The position numbers were made by a program, and so were the translations under genes. A stretch of DNA of 46,448 bases from JAYEJW01 sp034716535 (lineage in GTDB: Bacteria > Pseudomonadota > Gammaproteobacteria > Chromatiales > Chromatiaceae). Location of the stretch: the NCBI GenBank assembly GCA_034716535.1, contig JAYEJW010000701.1:1-46448 (forward strand), read 5' to 3'. The first letter of the stretch is position 1, and every line of letters starts with the position of its first letter. Below the pieces are notes generated by a model. The model did not search any database and was not told where the DNA came from. It saw only the letters and a program-made list of their open reading frames with translations. Positions 32,845 through 41,039 of this stretch are shown piece after piece.

Positions 32845-33170
32845 GTGAAGACGCCGTCCCCGTCACGGTCCGCATCCTGGACAAGGAATTTCGCGTCGCC
32901 TGCGAGCCGCAGGAACAGGAAGGCTTGATTGAGTCCGCCCGCCTGCTCGACCACCGAATGCGTGAGATCCGCCAGACCGGGCGCGTGATCGGCCTCGACC
33001 GCATCGCGGTGATGGCCGCACTGAACATCGCCCACGAGCTTCTCCAGATCCAGCAGGGCCAGGGGAAAGACCAGCAGGACCTGGGCCGGCGTCTGTTCGA
33101 TCTGCAAAACCGGCTCGGCGAAGCGTTGGCCACGCAACCTCAACTGGACGAACAGAGCGATTCGGTATAG
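32841..33170 (+). CDS. zapA: Cell division protein ZapA
   Basis: FtsZ-ring bundling protein, 109 residues, starting at GTG 32841. N-terminal VTVRILDKEFRVACEPQEQEGL and the following LLDHRMREIRQTGRVIGLDRIAVMAALNIAHELL are the ZapA head and coiled-coil. Overlaps the preceding small gene by four bases. The 6S RNA begins 13 bases after its stop. Confidence 0.94.
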   Translation: MSEDAVPVTVRILDKEFRVACEPQEQEGLIESARLLDHRMREIRQTGRVIGLDRIAVMAALNIAHELLQIQQGQGKDQQDLGRRLFDLQNRLGEALATQPQLDEQSDSV

Positions 33171-33182
33171 CCTGTAGTTAAG

Positions 33183-33369
33183 ACATTCCCTGCGGTGTAC
33201 GAAAGCGGCCTGGGTATTTTCTTGAGCCTAATTTGTACCCCGGGGGCATGAAGGTGAAGCTGTTGAGCATGTCCGTCCGCGAGCGGAAAGCCTGAAGCGG
33301 CATCGGGTGCCCCCACTTGAACCGACCGGTTCAAGAACAAAGGCAAGCGTCGGCATCGGCGGGGAATGT
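33183..33369 (+). ncRNA. ssrS: 6S RNA
   Basis: About 187 nt between zapA and fau, the standard locus. The ends pair perfectly (ACATTCCC 33183-33190 with GGGAATGT 33362-33369). Conserved inner blocks match E. coli 6S: TTGAGCATGTCCGTCCG-like central strand followed by AAAGCCT, and CTTGAACC-GGTTCAAG hairpin near the 3' side. It binds sigma-70 RNA polymerase as a promoter mimic in stationary phase. Exact ends are inferred from the closing stem. Confidence 0.88.
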
Positions 33370-33390
33370 CCCTCCTCAGCCTCTCCCTCC

Positions 33391-33996
33391 ATGAGTCCGC
33401 GCAACACACTCAGGCGCCAATTGCGTGCCGCACGCAGAGGGCTCCGTCCCCGCGAGCAACGCCAACACTCCCTCAAGCTCGCCCGCGTGCTGGGCAGTCA
33501 TCGGGGCCTGCTTCGCGCCCGCAACATCGGCGCCTATTGGAGCGGGGACGGGGAGCTGGACCCCCTTCCGCTGTTGCGCCTGACCCACACTCGGCGCAAG
33601 CACCGCTATCTACCTGTACTCAGACCGCACCCCCGCAGGAAGCTCTGGTTCGTAAAATACAGGGAAGGGGAGCCTCTTAGGACCAACGTCTTCGGCATCC
33701 CGGAGCCCAGGCTTCGCAACCGGCGCATCTTCTTGCCCTGGGCACTGGACCTGCTGCTGGTCCCGCTTGTGGGCTTCGATTCGAGCTGCAACCGCCTGGG
33801 GATGGGCGGCGGATTCTACGACAGCACGCTAGCCTACCTGCGAGTGCGGAAGCATTGGCGCAGACCGCTGCTCGTGGGTGTCGCCCACGAGTGCCAACGG
33901 GTGGAAAGACTGGAGCCGAACCCCTGGGACATTCCGCTGGACGCGGTGGCCACCGAAGAACGGATCTATGTGAGGAGAGCGACGAACAGCGCTTAG
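33391..33996 (+). CDS. fau: 5-formyltetrahydrofolate cyclo-ligase
   Basis: Converts 5-formyl-THF to 5,10-methenyl-THF with ATP. The ATG at 33391 is 22 bases past the 6S RNA end; the open frame further upstream lies inside the RNA gene and is not used. 201 residues. The signature VGFDSSCNRLGMGGGFYD is present, with SRNIGAYWS-like N-terminal block (ARNIGAYWSGDGELD). The 6S-fau transcription unit is conserved in gammaproteobacteria. Confidence 0.93.
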   Translation: MSPRNTLRRQLRAARRGLRPREQRQHSLKLARVLGSHRGLLRARNIGAYWSGDGELDPLPLLRLTHTRRKHRYLPVLRPHPRRKLWFVKYREGEPLRTNVFGIPEPRLRNRRIFLPWALDLLLVPLVGFDSSCNRLGMGGGFYDSTLAYLRVRKHWRRPLLVGVAHECQRVERLEPNPWDIPLDAVATEERIYVRRATNSA

Positions 33997-34031
33997 CGAG
34001 GTGAGGGGTGATACTCTCCGCACTCGAAATC

Positions 34032-35555
34032 CTACTCCTCAGCCCCCGCGAATATCTGGTACGCGGGATTCTTCGTCTCCTCCCAGTAACGGTAACCGAG
34101 TCCCTCCAATAGACGCAGGAGCTCGGACCGCTCGTCGTGCGCGACCTGCAGACCCATGAGCACTCGCCCGTAGGCTGCACCGTGATTGCGGTAGTGAAAG
34201 AGGCTGATGTTCCAACGCCGGCCGAGGCCGGAGAGGAAGCTCAGCAGGGCACCGGGACGCTCCGGGAACTCGAAGCGGACCAGCATCTCGTCGGCGACGC
34301 CCCGGGCGTGCCCCCCCACCATGAAGCGGATATGCAGCTTGGCCGTCTCATTCTCCGTCATGTCGACGACCGCGAACCCCTTTTGCTCCAATCTGGCCAT
34401 GATCTCCCCGCGCTCCTCGTCCCCCCGTGCGAGCTCCACGCCGACGAACACCCGGGCACGGCGTGCGTGTGAATAGCGGTAGTTGAACTCGGTGATCTGG
34501 CGCTTTCCGAGGGTGCGGCAGAAGCCGAGAAAGCTCCCGGGGCGTTCCGGAATCTCGACCGCAAACAGGGCCTCCCGCCGCTCGCCCAGCTCTGCCCGCT
34601 CCGCCACGTGACGCAGCCGGTCGAAGTTGATGTTGGCGCCGCTCTCGATGGCGATCAGCTGCTCGCCCCGGACCCCGTGCGCCTCAACGTAACGCTTCAA
34701 CCCCGCCACACCCAGAGCACCGGCCGGCTCGGCAATACCGCGCGTATCGTCAAAGATATCCTTGATGGCAGCACAGATCTCGTCCGTACTCACCAGAATC
34801 ACCTCGTCCACGACCCTCCGGGCCACGCGGAACGTCTCCTTGCCGATTAGCCGGACCGCCACACCGTCGGCAAACAGACCCACCTGCTCCAGCTCCACCC
34901 GGCGGCCCGCTGCCAACGACCTGTGCAAGGTAGGCGCCTCCTCGGGCTCCACGCCGATGACCCTCACCTCCGGACGCACATACTTCACGTAGGCCGCCAC
35001 GCCCGCGATAAGTCCGCCGCCACCCACGGGAACGAAAATGGCGTGGAGCGGGTCCGGGTGCTGACGCAGGATCTCCATCGCGATGGTGCCCTGGCCGGCG
35101 ATCACGTCCGGGTCGTCGAAGGGGTGTATGAAGGTCAACCCGCGCTCCTCGGCCAACTCCATCGCATGCGCGTAGGCCTCGTCGTACGAGTCCCCCTGCA
35201 GAACCGTCTTCGCCCCCAGCTCCCGAACCGCCCGCACCTTGATGGGGGGCGTGGTGCGCGGCATGACGATCAGGGCCTGCGCCCCCAGACGGGCGGCCCC
35301 GAGTGCGACACCCTGGGCGTGGTTCCCGGCGGATGCGGCGATCACCCCCTTTGCGCGCGCCTCCGGACCAAGATGCACGAGCTTGTTGTAGGCACCGCGC
35401 AACTTGAAGGAGAAGACCGGCTGGAGGTCCTCGCGCTTGAGAAACACGCCATTGCCGACCCGGCGAGACAGGGTTTTCGCCGGCGTCAGGGGAGACTCCC
35501 GGGCCACGTCGTAGACACGCGCCCGAAGTATCCGTTCGATATAGGTTTCCGGCAT
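34032..35555 (-). CDS. ilvA: Threonine ammonia-lyase, biosynthetic (IlvA)
   Basis: PLP enzyme that deaminates threonine to 2-oxobutanoate for isoleucine synthesis. The PLP lysine is in FSFKLRGAYNK, and the glycine loop is VGGGGLIAGVA. At 507 residues it has both C-terminal ACT-like regulatory domains (about 320-410 and 415-500), so allosteric inhibition by isoleucine is expected. Stand-alone gene, divergent from rpiA. Confidence 0.95.
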   Translation of the reverse strand: MPETYIERILRARVYDVARESPLTPAKTLSRRVGNGVFLKREDLQPVFSFKLRGAYNKLVHLGPEARAKGVIAASAGNHAQGVALGAARLGAQALIVMPRTTPPIKVRAVRELGAKTVLQGDSYDEAYAHAMELAEERGLTFIHPFDDPDVIAGQGTIAMEILRQHPDPLHAIFVPVGGGGLIAGVAAYVKYVRPEVRVIGVEPEEAPTLHRSLAAGRRVELEQVGLFADGVAVRLIGKETFRVARRVVDEVILVSTDEICAAIKDIFDDTRGIAEPAGALGVAGLKRYVEAHGVRGEQLIAIESGANINFDRLRHVAERAELGERREALFAVEIPERPGSFLGFCRTLGKRQITEFNYRYSHARRARVFVGVELARGDEERGEIMARLEQKGFAVVDMTENETAKLHIRFMVGGHARGVADEMLVRFEFPERPGALLSFLSGLGRRWNISLFHYRNHGAAYGRVLMGLQVAHDERSELLRLLEGLGYRYWEETKNPAYQIFAGAEE

Positions 35556-35614
35556 CGGCTGTTATTCATTGATTGTATAAATTCTGAAATTCTACCGCAG
35601 CCAGGGCCCTCTGC

Positions 35615-35620
35615 TATGAT
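35615..35620 (+). promoter_or_regulatory. Extended -10 promoter element for rpiA
   Basis: TGCTATGAT (TG-n-TATGAT) lies 37 bases ahead of the rpiA start. The -35 region at normal spacing does not match, as expected for an extended -10 promoter. Confidence 0.5.
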
Positions 35621-35656
35621 ATTCGGCGGTTTATTCTTTGCTTGAGGAGGACACCA

Positions 35657-36313
35657 ATGAACCAGGACGAAATGAAGAAGCTCGCCGCACAGGCGGCCTT
35701 GGACTACGTGGACGGAGGCATTGTCGGCGTCGGCACCGGTTCCACCGTCAACCACTTCATCGACTTTCTGGCCACGATCAAGGGACGTATCGAAGGCGCG
35801 GTCTCGAGCTCCGAGGCGTCCAGTGACCGCCTCAAGGGCCACGGAATTCCTGTGATGGATCTCAACGCGGCCGGAGAGCTCGATCTGTACGTGGACGGCG
35901 CCGACGAGTCGAACCACCAGCTTCAGCTCATCAAGGGCGGCGGCGGCGCCCTGACGCGGGAGAAGATCGTCGCGGCCGCGAGCAGGAAGTTCGTCTGCAT
36001 CGCGGACGGCAGCAAGCTGGTAAAGGTCCTGGGCGATTTCCCCCTGCCTGTGGAGGTGATCCCCATGGCCCGCAGCTATGTGGCACGGCAGCTCGTCAAG
36101 CTCGGCGGCACCCCGGTGTGGCGGGATGGCTTCGTCACGGACAACGGCAATCTGATCCTGGACGTGCAGAACCTGGAGATCATGGAGCCCATGAAGCTCG
36201 AGCAGCAGATCAACAACATCGCCGGCGTGGTCACCGTAGGACTCTTCGCCCTGCGCCCGGCGGACGTGCTGATTTTGGGCACGGAAGAGGGAGCCAAGAC
36301 CGTGACGGCCTAA
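35657..36313 (+). CDS. rpiA: Ribose-5-phosphate isomerase A
   Basis: Interconverts ribose 5-phosphate and ribulose 5-phosphate. ATG 35657 with GAGGAGG six bases upstream gives 218 residues. Family motifs: VGTGSTVNHFI, SSEASSDRLKGHG, DLYVDGADE and KGGGGALTREKIVA, which together form the phosphate site and catalytic base. Ends at a bidirectional terminator shared with the porin. Confidence 0.96.
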   Translation: MNQDEMKKLAAQAALDYVDGGIVGVGTGSTVNHFIDFLATIKGRIEGAVSSSEASSDRLKGHGIPVMDLNAAGELDLYVDGADESNHQLQLIKGGGGALTREKIVAAASRKFVCIADGSKLVKVLGDFPLPVEVIPMARSYVARQLVKLGGTPVWRDGFVTDNGNLILDVQNLEIMEPMKLEQQINNIAGVVTVGLFALRPADVLILGTEEGAKTVTA

Positions 36314-36333
36314 GTCCATTTACCGAAAACCAC

Positions 36334-36363
36334 AAAAAAACGGGGCCCGAAGGCCCCGTTTCT
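36334..36363. terminator. Bidirectional terminator between rpiA and porin
   Basis: Perfect 8-bp stem ACGGGGCC-CGAA-GGCCCCGT with seven A's on the left and TTTCT on the right. It serves rpiA (plus) and, in the other direction, the porin gene (minus), which ends at 36389. Confidence 0.9.
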
Positions 36364-36388
36364 CGTTCCACCAAGGACTAAGCGAGAC

Positions 36389-37678
36389 TTAGAACTTGTG
36401 GATCATACCGAGGGAGAAGCCGCTCCAGTCGGAGTCCTGCTGATCGGCGTCGACCGCGGTATACAGGGCATAGGCCTTGGTCCGCTTGCTGAAGTTGTGG
36501 TCGAAGGCGACGCTCCAGTTGTTCCAGTCCTTGTTGTTCAGGAAGAAGGGCTGAACACCGCTGGTGATGTTGCACGTACCGATGTAGCTGGCGCCAACAC
36601 AGGACTCGACGTCGCTCTGACCGTAAGCGCCGTAGATCTTGTTGTTGCCGAAGGCGTAACCGGCCTGGATCTGCCAGATGTCCATGTCGGCCTTCTTGGG
36701 CGCGCCGAGGATGCTCTCCTGCTTCTCGTAGACGCCGCTCAGGGTGAAGCCGTTCCAGTCCAGCAGGCCAAGACCGATCTTCCAGGTATTCATGTCGTCC
36801 GCGGTGCTACCGTAGCCGAACCGACCGTCGTAGAAGGTCAGACCGGTGTCCGGATCTATGTCGTTGTTGTTATCCCACATATCGGAGCCGAGCGACTCGT
36901 AGGACAGGGAGGCATAGAAGGGGCCGTTCGAGTAGATACCCGCGACGGACCATGCGTCCGCGATGCCGTCCGCGTTGCCCGGGTCCGTGGACCAACCGAG
37001 GGGGGTCGCACCGCCGGCGGGGATGACGGCACCTGCGAACTGGAAGCCGGCAAAGCTCGGGCTGATGTAGGCGATGACGTTATCGGCGCGGATGTCCTGG
37101 AAGCCGAGGGTCTTGTTGTAGTCCGCCAGGGTGTCGGCGAACATGTCCAGCTTGCCGGTGGAGATCTTGCCGGGGGTGTCGTGGCGACCGATCAGGAAGG
37201 TACCGAAGCCGCCGGCCAGGCCGACGAAGCTGTTACGCATGCCGACCGAGCCCTTGTCCCCGTCGTCGATGGTGCCGTTGGCGTCGGCCATGGTGATCGA
37301 GAACTCGATCTGGTAGATGGCCTTCAGGCCGCTGCCCAGGTCCTCGGAGCCCTTCACACCGATACGCGAGGCGCGGCCGTTGGAGCTGAGATCCCAACCG
37401 TTGAAGCCCGCGCCGGGCACAACGACGGGCTCGCCGGTGACCGGATCGATCACTACCTGACCGGTGACCGGATTGGTCACGAGCTGATCGGGGTCCAGGG
37501 GCACGTTAGGGACCTTCGTCCAGAGCGCCGTGCCGGGGCCGAACGCCTTCGCGTTCTGGTCGACGTCGACGTAGTCGATGGATACATGAGCTTTGCCGTA
37601 GAGGGTGGCCTCGGCGAAAGCAGCCGCCGGAGCGGCCATGGCGGCCGCGACCGCCAAAGTGATGAGCTTTTTGTTCAT
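36389..37678 (-). CDS. General Gram-negative porin
   Basis: Outer-membrane trimeric porin, 429 residues. Signal peptide MNKKLITLAVAAAMAAPAAAFA is followed by ATLYGKAHVSIDYV, the first strand of 16-stranded porins. SRIGVKGSEDLGSGLKAIYQIEFS is the typical strand 3-4 region with GSEDLG. A C-terminal Phe (SLGMIHKF) is the outer-membrane insertion signal. Insert between strands (residues 40-75) repeats VTNPVTGQVVIDPVTGEPVVV. Substrate specificity unknown. GGAG precedes the ATG. Confidence 0.92.
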   Translation of the reverse strand: MNKKLITLAVAAAMAAPAAAFAEATLYGKAHVSIDYVDVDQNAKAFGPGTALWTKVPNVPLDPDQLVTNPVTGQVVIDPVTGEPVVVPGAGFNGWDLSSNGRASRIGVKGSEDLGSGLKAIYQIEFSITMADANGTIDDGDKGSVGMRNSFVGLAGGFGTFLIGRHDTPGKISTGKLDMFADTLADYNKTLGFQDIRADNVIAYISPSFAGFQFAGAVIPAGGATPLGWSTDPGNADGIADAWSVAGIYSNGPFYASLSYESLGSDMWDNNNDIDPDTGLTFYDGRFGYGSTADDMNTWKIGLGLLDWNGFTLSGVYEKQESILGAPKKADMDIWQIQAGYAFGNNKIYGAYGQSDVESCVGASYIGTCNITSGVQPFFLNNKDWNNWSVAFDHNFSKRTKAYALYTAVDADQQDSDWSGFSLGMIHKF

Positions 37679-37749
37679 CAGAATTCTCCGCTGTTGTTGA
37701 TTTGCCAAATGACTGCGAAAACCAAACGCACTTGCGTCTTGCGTGGAGA

Positions 37750-37778
37750 ATAATAGCCTACCGCTCGACATTACGCAA
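37750..37778 (-). promoter_or_regulatory. Sigma-70-type promoter of the porin gene
   Basis: On the minus strand TTGCGT (-35), 17-bp spacer, TATTAT (-10); transcription would start near 37743, giving a leader of about 65 nt. The match to consensus at -10 is good, at -35 moderate. No other strong candidate lies between the tRNA terminator and the porin. Confidence 0.6.
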
Positions 37779-37923
37779 CAGTTTTTCAGAAAAAAGATAC
37801 ACAAATGCGGTTTGTTGTTTTTTTCTCACGACCCCAGGCGATCCGCTTGATTGAATCCGCATCTGAAGGCGCGATCGACCGAACGATAACCCGAATGCCG
37901 TCCAGATCATGTTTTCACGAAAC

Positions 37924-37954
37924 AAAAAAAGCCGGCGCAGCTGCCGGCTTTTTT
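37924..37954. terminator. Bidirectional terminator after tRNA-Gln
   Basis: AAAAAAAGCCGGC-GCAGCT-GCCGGCTTTTTT: a perfect 6-bp GC stem flanked by A-run and T-run. On the minus strand it directly follows the tRNA 3' CCA and ends the rplM-rpsI-tRNA unit. Confidence 0.88.
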
Positions 37955-37956
37955 GT

Positions 37957-38030
37957 TGGCTGGGGGACTAGGATTCGAACCTAGGTTGGCGGAGTCAGAG
38001 TCCGCAGTCCTGCCGCTAGACGATCCCCCA
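37957..38030 (-). tRNA. tRNA-Gln (anticodon CUG)
   Basis: 74-nt cloverleaf on the minus strand. Acceptor arms TGGGGGA / TCCCCCA pair, the anticodon stem GCGGA/TCCGC encloses loop CTCTGAC with anticodon CTG, the T-arm has GGTTCGAATCC and CCA is encoded. It starts 10 bases past the rpsI stop and ends 3 bases before the terminator, so it is probably co-transcribed with the ribosomal genes. Confidence 0.95.
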
Positions 38031-38040
38031 AGGGTAAGCG

Positions 38041-38430
38041 CTAGCGCTTACTATACTGAGGCCGCTTGCGCGCCTTGTGCAGGCCCACCTTCTTACGCTC
38101 CACCTCGCGCGCGTCGCGAGTCAGAAAGCCGGCCTGACGCAAAGGGCGGCGAAGCTCTTCGTCGAAGTCCACCAAGGCACGGGCGATACCGTGGCGAATC
38201 GCGCCGGCCTGGCCCGAGGTGCCACCGCCTGTGACCGTCACGCGCAGGTCGACGCGGTCGACCATAGAGACAGTTTCGAGGGCCTGGCGCACGATCATGC
38301 GCGCGGTCTCGCGACCGAAGAAGCGATCGAGCGAACGGCCGTTGACCGTGATGTTGCCCGACCCGGTGGTCAAAAAGACACGGGCGGCAGAACTCTTGCG
38401 GCGCCCGGTGGCGTAGTTGGTATCCGGCAT
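38041..38430 (-). CDS. rpsI: 30S ribosomal protein S9
   Basis: 129-residue S9. Starts YATGRRKSSAARVFL, contains VDLRVTVTGGGTSGQAGAIRHGIARAL and ends with the basic tail KKVGLHKARKRPQYSKR, whose C-terminal KR reaches the tRNA anticodon region of the P site. Seventeen bases separate it from rplM. Standard gene. Confidence 0.98.
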   Translation of the reverse strand: MPDTNYATGRRKSSAARVFLTTGSGNITVNGRSLDRFFGRETARMIVRQALETVSMVDRVDLRVTVTGGGTSGQAGAIRHGIARALVDFDEELRRPLRQAGFLTRDAREVERKKVGLHKARKRPQYSKR

Positions 38431-38447
38431 GGGGTCGCTTCCTGTGC

Positions 38448-38876
38448 TCAGATTTCGAGGGGCTGCGGCTGCTGGGCCTGGTGGCGGTGCTCAGGTCCAG
38501 CGTAGACGCGTAATTTCTTGAGCATGGACCGGCCAAGCGGATTGCGCGGCAACATGCCCTTGACGGCGTAGGTGATCACACGCTCCGGCGCCTTCTGGAG
38601 CAGCTTCTCCAGATTGATGGACTTGAGATTACCGATGTAGCCGGTGTGATGATGGTACATCTTGTCCTGACGCTTGTTGCCTGTCACCCGTATCTTTTCG
38701 GCGTTGACGACGACGATGTAGTCGCCGGTGTCCACGTGGGGCGTGTACTGCGCCTTGTGCTTGCCGCGCAGCCTGCTCGCCAGCTCGGAGGCGAGCCGAC
38801 CCAGCGTTTTACCGTCGGCGTCCACCAGATACCATTCACGCCGCACCTCCGCGGGCTTGGCACTCACAGTCGTCAT
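38448..38876 (-). CDS. rplM: 50S ribosomal protein L13
   Basis: 142-residue L13, start ATG 38876 (a longer open frame upstream is noncoding). Marks: REWYLVDADGKTLGRLAS, YTPHVDTGDYIVVVNAEKI and YAVKGMLPRNPLGRSMLKKL. Heads the rplM-rpsI unit. A good promoter lies 56 bases upstream. Confidence 0.98.
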   Translation of the reverse strand: MTTVSAKPAEVRREWYLVDADGKTLGRLASELASRLRGKHKAQYTPHVDTGDYIVVVNAEKIRVTGNKRQDKMYHHHTGYIGNLKSINLEKLLQKAPERVITYAVKGMLPRNPLGRSMLKKLRVYAGPEHRHQAQQPQPLEI

Positions 38877-38931
38877 GTCCGTTGCTCCAGCGCTCGTATG
38901 CTTCAAGAGACGTTTTCGAGAAAGACGGCGA

Positions 38932-38960
38932 ATAGTACAGGATTGGATTTCGGGTGGCAA
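38932..38960 (-). promoter_or_regulatory. Sigma-70 promoter of rplM-rpsI-tRNA
   Basis: On the minus strand TTGCCA (-35, 5 of 6), exactly 17-bp spacer, TACTAT (-10, 4 of 6). The predicted start near 38925 leaves a leader of about 49 nt before the rplM ATG. Confidence 0.7.
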
Positions 38961-39063
38961 TACCGGCATCTGCGTGCGAAGACCGAAAGGCATCCGGGAT
39001 GGCGCCCTCGGCGCGAACGCCTCGCTGAAACAACAGCGTAAGATGGAAACGTGGTACCAGCAC

Positions 39064-39092
39064 AAAAAAAAGCGCCGCGGGGAGCGGCGCTT
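39064..39092 (-). terminator. Intrinsic terminator of the ferredoxin gene
   Basis: Minus-strand stem AAGCGCCGC / GCGGCGCTT with 5-nt loop followed by about seven T's. Lies 123 bp past the ferredoxin stop and just ahead of the rplM promoter. Confidence 0.85.
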
Positions 39093-39153
39093 AACGACAA
39101 TAACCACCAAAGGAGGATGGAGGAATACCGATCCAATGCCTTGAATCAGTATG

Positions 39154-39175
39154 TTTGAATTGTCTTATATTCAAA
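39154..39175 (-). other. AT-rich inverted repeat
   Basis: TTTGAAT and ATTCAAA separated by 8 bp, in an AT-rich patch unlike the GC-rich surroundings, 40 bp past the ferredoxin stop. Could be an operator or a decayed terminator. Confidence 0.35.
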
Positions 39176-39214
39176 TGTGTATGTCAAGCACCGTTGCGGA
39201 AGCGACACGCGATA

Positions 39215-39529
39215 TCAGTCCGGCAAACGCAGACGCTCGACGACACGCGCACCCATCAGATGTTCCTGCAGGATCTCCTCCAGGTCCTCTTTGTCCACAT
39301 AGGTGTACCAGGTACCTTCGGGGTAGATCACGACGACCGGCCCTTCCGAGCAACGGTCCAGACAGCCGGCGGTGTTGATGCGCACCCCGCCCTTGCCGGC
39401 GATGCCCAACTCTTTGGTTCGCTGCTTGAGGTGATCGCGCAACGTCTGCGCGCCGCATTGGGCGCAGCATTGACTGCCATCGTCCCGGCGATTGGTGCAG
39501 AAGAACACATGGTAACGGTAGTAGGACAT
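39215..39529 (-). CDS. Thioredoxin-like [2Fe-2S] ferredoxin
   Basis: 104 residues from ATG 39529, preceded by GGGAGGA. Shethna/thioredoxin-fold [2Fe-2S] family (also seen in NuoE-type domains). Cysteine ligands are in HVFFCTNRRDDGSQCCAQC and AGCLDRCSEGP. The end YPEGTWYTYVDKEDLEEILQEHL is characteristic. A soluble electron carrier or cluster scaffold. Divergent from the GlcF-like gene; the 213-bp gap would hold both promoters. Confidence 0.88.
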   Translation of the reverse strand: MSYYRYHVFFCTNRRDDGSQCCAQCGAQTLRDHLKQRTKELGIAGKGGVRINTAGCLDRCSEGPVVVIYPEGTWYTYVDKEDLEEILQEHLMGARVVERLRLPD

Positions 39530-39742
39530 GGTCGAGACATCCTCCCGAGAACGGCACGTCGACGAACAGCTTGAAAGGTTACCATTGTGAAGTCTCGGAG
39601 AAACCGGAAACAGGACGCCGATTCGGGCATCGACCCATCGCTTACTCCCGTCCGTAGCCAGTCGGCAGGTCCCGCCACCCCCGCATGGCGCCCCGTTTCC
39701 CTTGGCGCGCCTCACGGGGCGCATTCGATTAGGATGCGTCAC

Positions 39743-40954
39743 GTGAACGAACAGGCTCTGAAGAAACGCCTCCGCGAGACAGCGGATCAGTGCGTTAAGT
39801 GCGGACTCTGCCTTCCCGCGTGCCCCACCTATCGCGCACGCCGGGACGAGGGCGAATCGCCGCGCGGGCGTATTTCCCTGATCCAGGGGTGGGCGGAAGG
39901 TCGGCTTGAGCGATCCGCCCGCCTCGACGCGCACCTGGCGAGCTGTCTGGAGTGTCGGGCCTGCGAGCGCGCCTGCCCCTCGCTGGTGGCGTTCGGCGCC
40001 CTCATGGACGATGCCCGCGCGCTGGGCACGAAGCACGCCCCCCTTTGGAGACGGCTGGCGAAAGAGACCTGGCTCGCAGCTCTGAGCAGCCGTTTCGGCA
40101 CGCGCCTCGCGGCGATGCTGGCGACGTTCTACCGCGCAGTCGGATTGGGGGTCCTGGTGGAACGGGCCGGGGTGACGCGGTGGTCGCGCCCTTGGGCCTA
40201 TCACCGGCTCGCGCTCCAGCTCCGGCAGCCGCCGAGACTGCGCGGATGTTCGCGGCCGAGCCCCGACGACGGGATCGCCGTGGGTCTATTCCTCGGTTGC
40301 GTGGGGCAGTCCGCGCAGCCGAACGCCCTCGCCGCCACCCATCGCATCCTGGGGCGTCTTGGCTTCGACGTCGACATCCCCTCCGGCCAAGGTTGCTGCG
40401 GCGCCATGCACCGACACAATGGCCTCCCTGAGCACGCAGATCGCCTACTCGCCGAGAATGCCGCCGTCTTTTCCAACCGCCAGGTCATCGGCATCGCCAG
40501 CGCCTGCGTATGCGAGCTACGCACCCATCCCCGCATGGCCCGGACACAGGAGATCTGCCGCTTTCTGGCCGATCTGGGATGGCCGGCGCACCTGGCGCCG
40601 CGAGCGCTGCGAAAACGCGTCGCGGTGCACGAACCCTGTTCCCAACGCAATGCCCTGCGCGACGCAAGGGCCGCATACGAGCTGTTGCGCCGGATCCCCG
40701 CCATCGAGATCGTACCGCTTCCGGACAATGCCCTTTGCTGCGGCGCGGCCGGGACCTACCCGCTGCAACAACCGGAGATGTCGCGCACCCTGCTCCAGCC
40801 CAAGATCCAGCGTCTGAAGGAGCTTCGGCCTGACATCCTGGTCACCACCAACACCGGCTGCGCCCTGCACCTGGCCGCCGGCGCACGGGAGGCGGGGCTC
40901 GACCTGGAGGTACTCCACCCGGCGGAGCTCCTCGCGCGCCAACTGGGAGCCTGA
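39743..40954 (+). CDS. GlcF-like iron-sulfur protein (two 4Fe-4S clusters, two CCG domains)
   Basis: 403 residues from GTG 39743, which has TAGGA eight bases upstream (an ATG at 39734 is also possible). N-terminal ferredoxin-type clusters CVKCGLCLPACPTY and CLECRACERACPS. The C-terminal half has the CCG motifs GCVGQSAQPN, GQGCCGAMHRHNG, HEPCSQRN and LCCGAAGTYPLQQPEMS. This is the architecture and length of glycolate oxidase subunit GlcF, but glcD and glcE are not adjacent, so it may serve another dehydrogenase. Likely cytoplasmic, membrane-associated electron transfer. Confidence 0.85.
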   Translation: MNEQALKKRLRETADQCVKCGLCLPACPTYRARRDEGESPRGRISLIQGWAEGRLERSARLDAHLASCLECRACERACPSLVAFGALMDDARALGTKHAPLWRRLAKETWLAALSSRFGTRLAAMLATFYRAVGLGVLVERAGVTRWSRPWAYHRLALQLRQPPRLRGCSRPSPDDGIAVGLFLGCVGQSAQPNALAATHRILGRLGFDVDIPSGQGCCGAMHRHNGLPEHADRLLAENAAVFSNRQVIGIASACVCELRTHPRMARTQEICRFLADLGWPAHLAPRALRKRVAVHEPCSQRNALRDARAAYELLRRIPAIEIVPLPDNALCCGAAGTYPLQQPEMSRTLLQPKIQRLKELRPDILVTTNTGCALHLAAGAREAGLDLEVLHPAELLARQLGA

Positions 40955-41039
40955 AAACCTGAAGGCAGGCTTGATCCGGCGTCCTGCGCAACGCACAATC
41001 GGGCGGAAGAGCACGCAAGAGTCAACCGATGTACCCCCT

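Larger units (their letters stand above)
38877..39214. other. 338-bp noncoding region between ferredoxin and rplM
   Basis: Holds, reading on the minus strand, an AT-rich dyad (39154-39175), the ferredoxin terminator (39064-39092) and the rplM promoter (38932-38960). I see no gene in it. Confidence 0.6.

Noticed and set aside
36398..37753. 451-codon plus-strand frame opposite the porin
   Set aside because: Val/Gly/Asp-rich antisense of a porin with signal peptide, promoter and C-terminal Phe on the minus strand.
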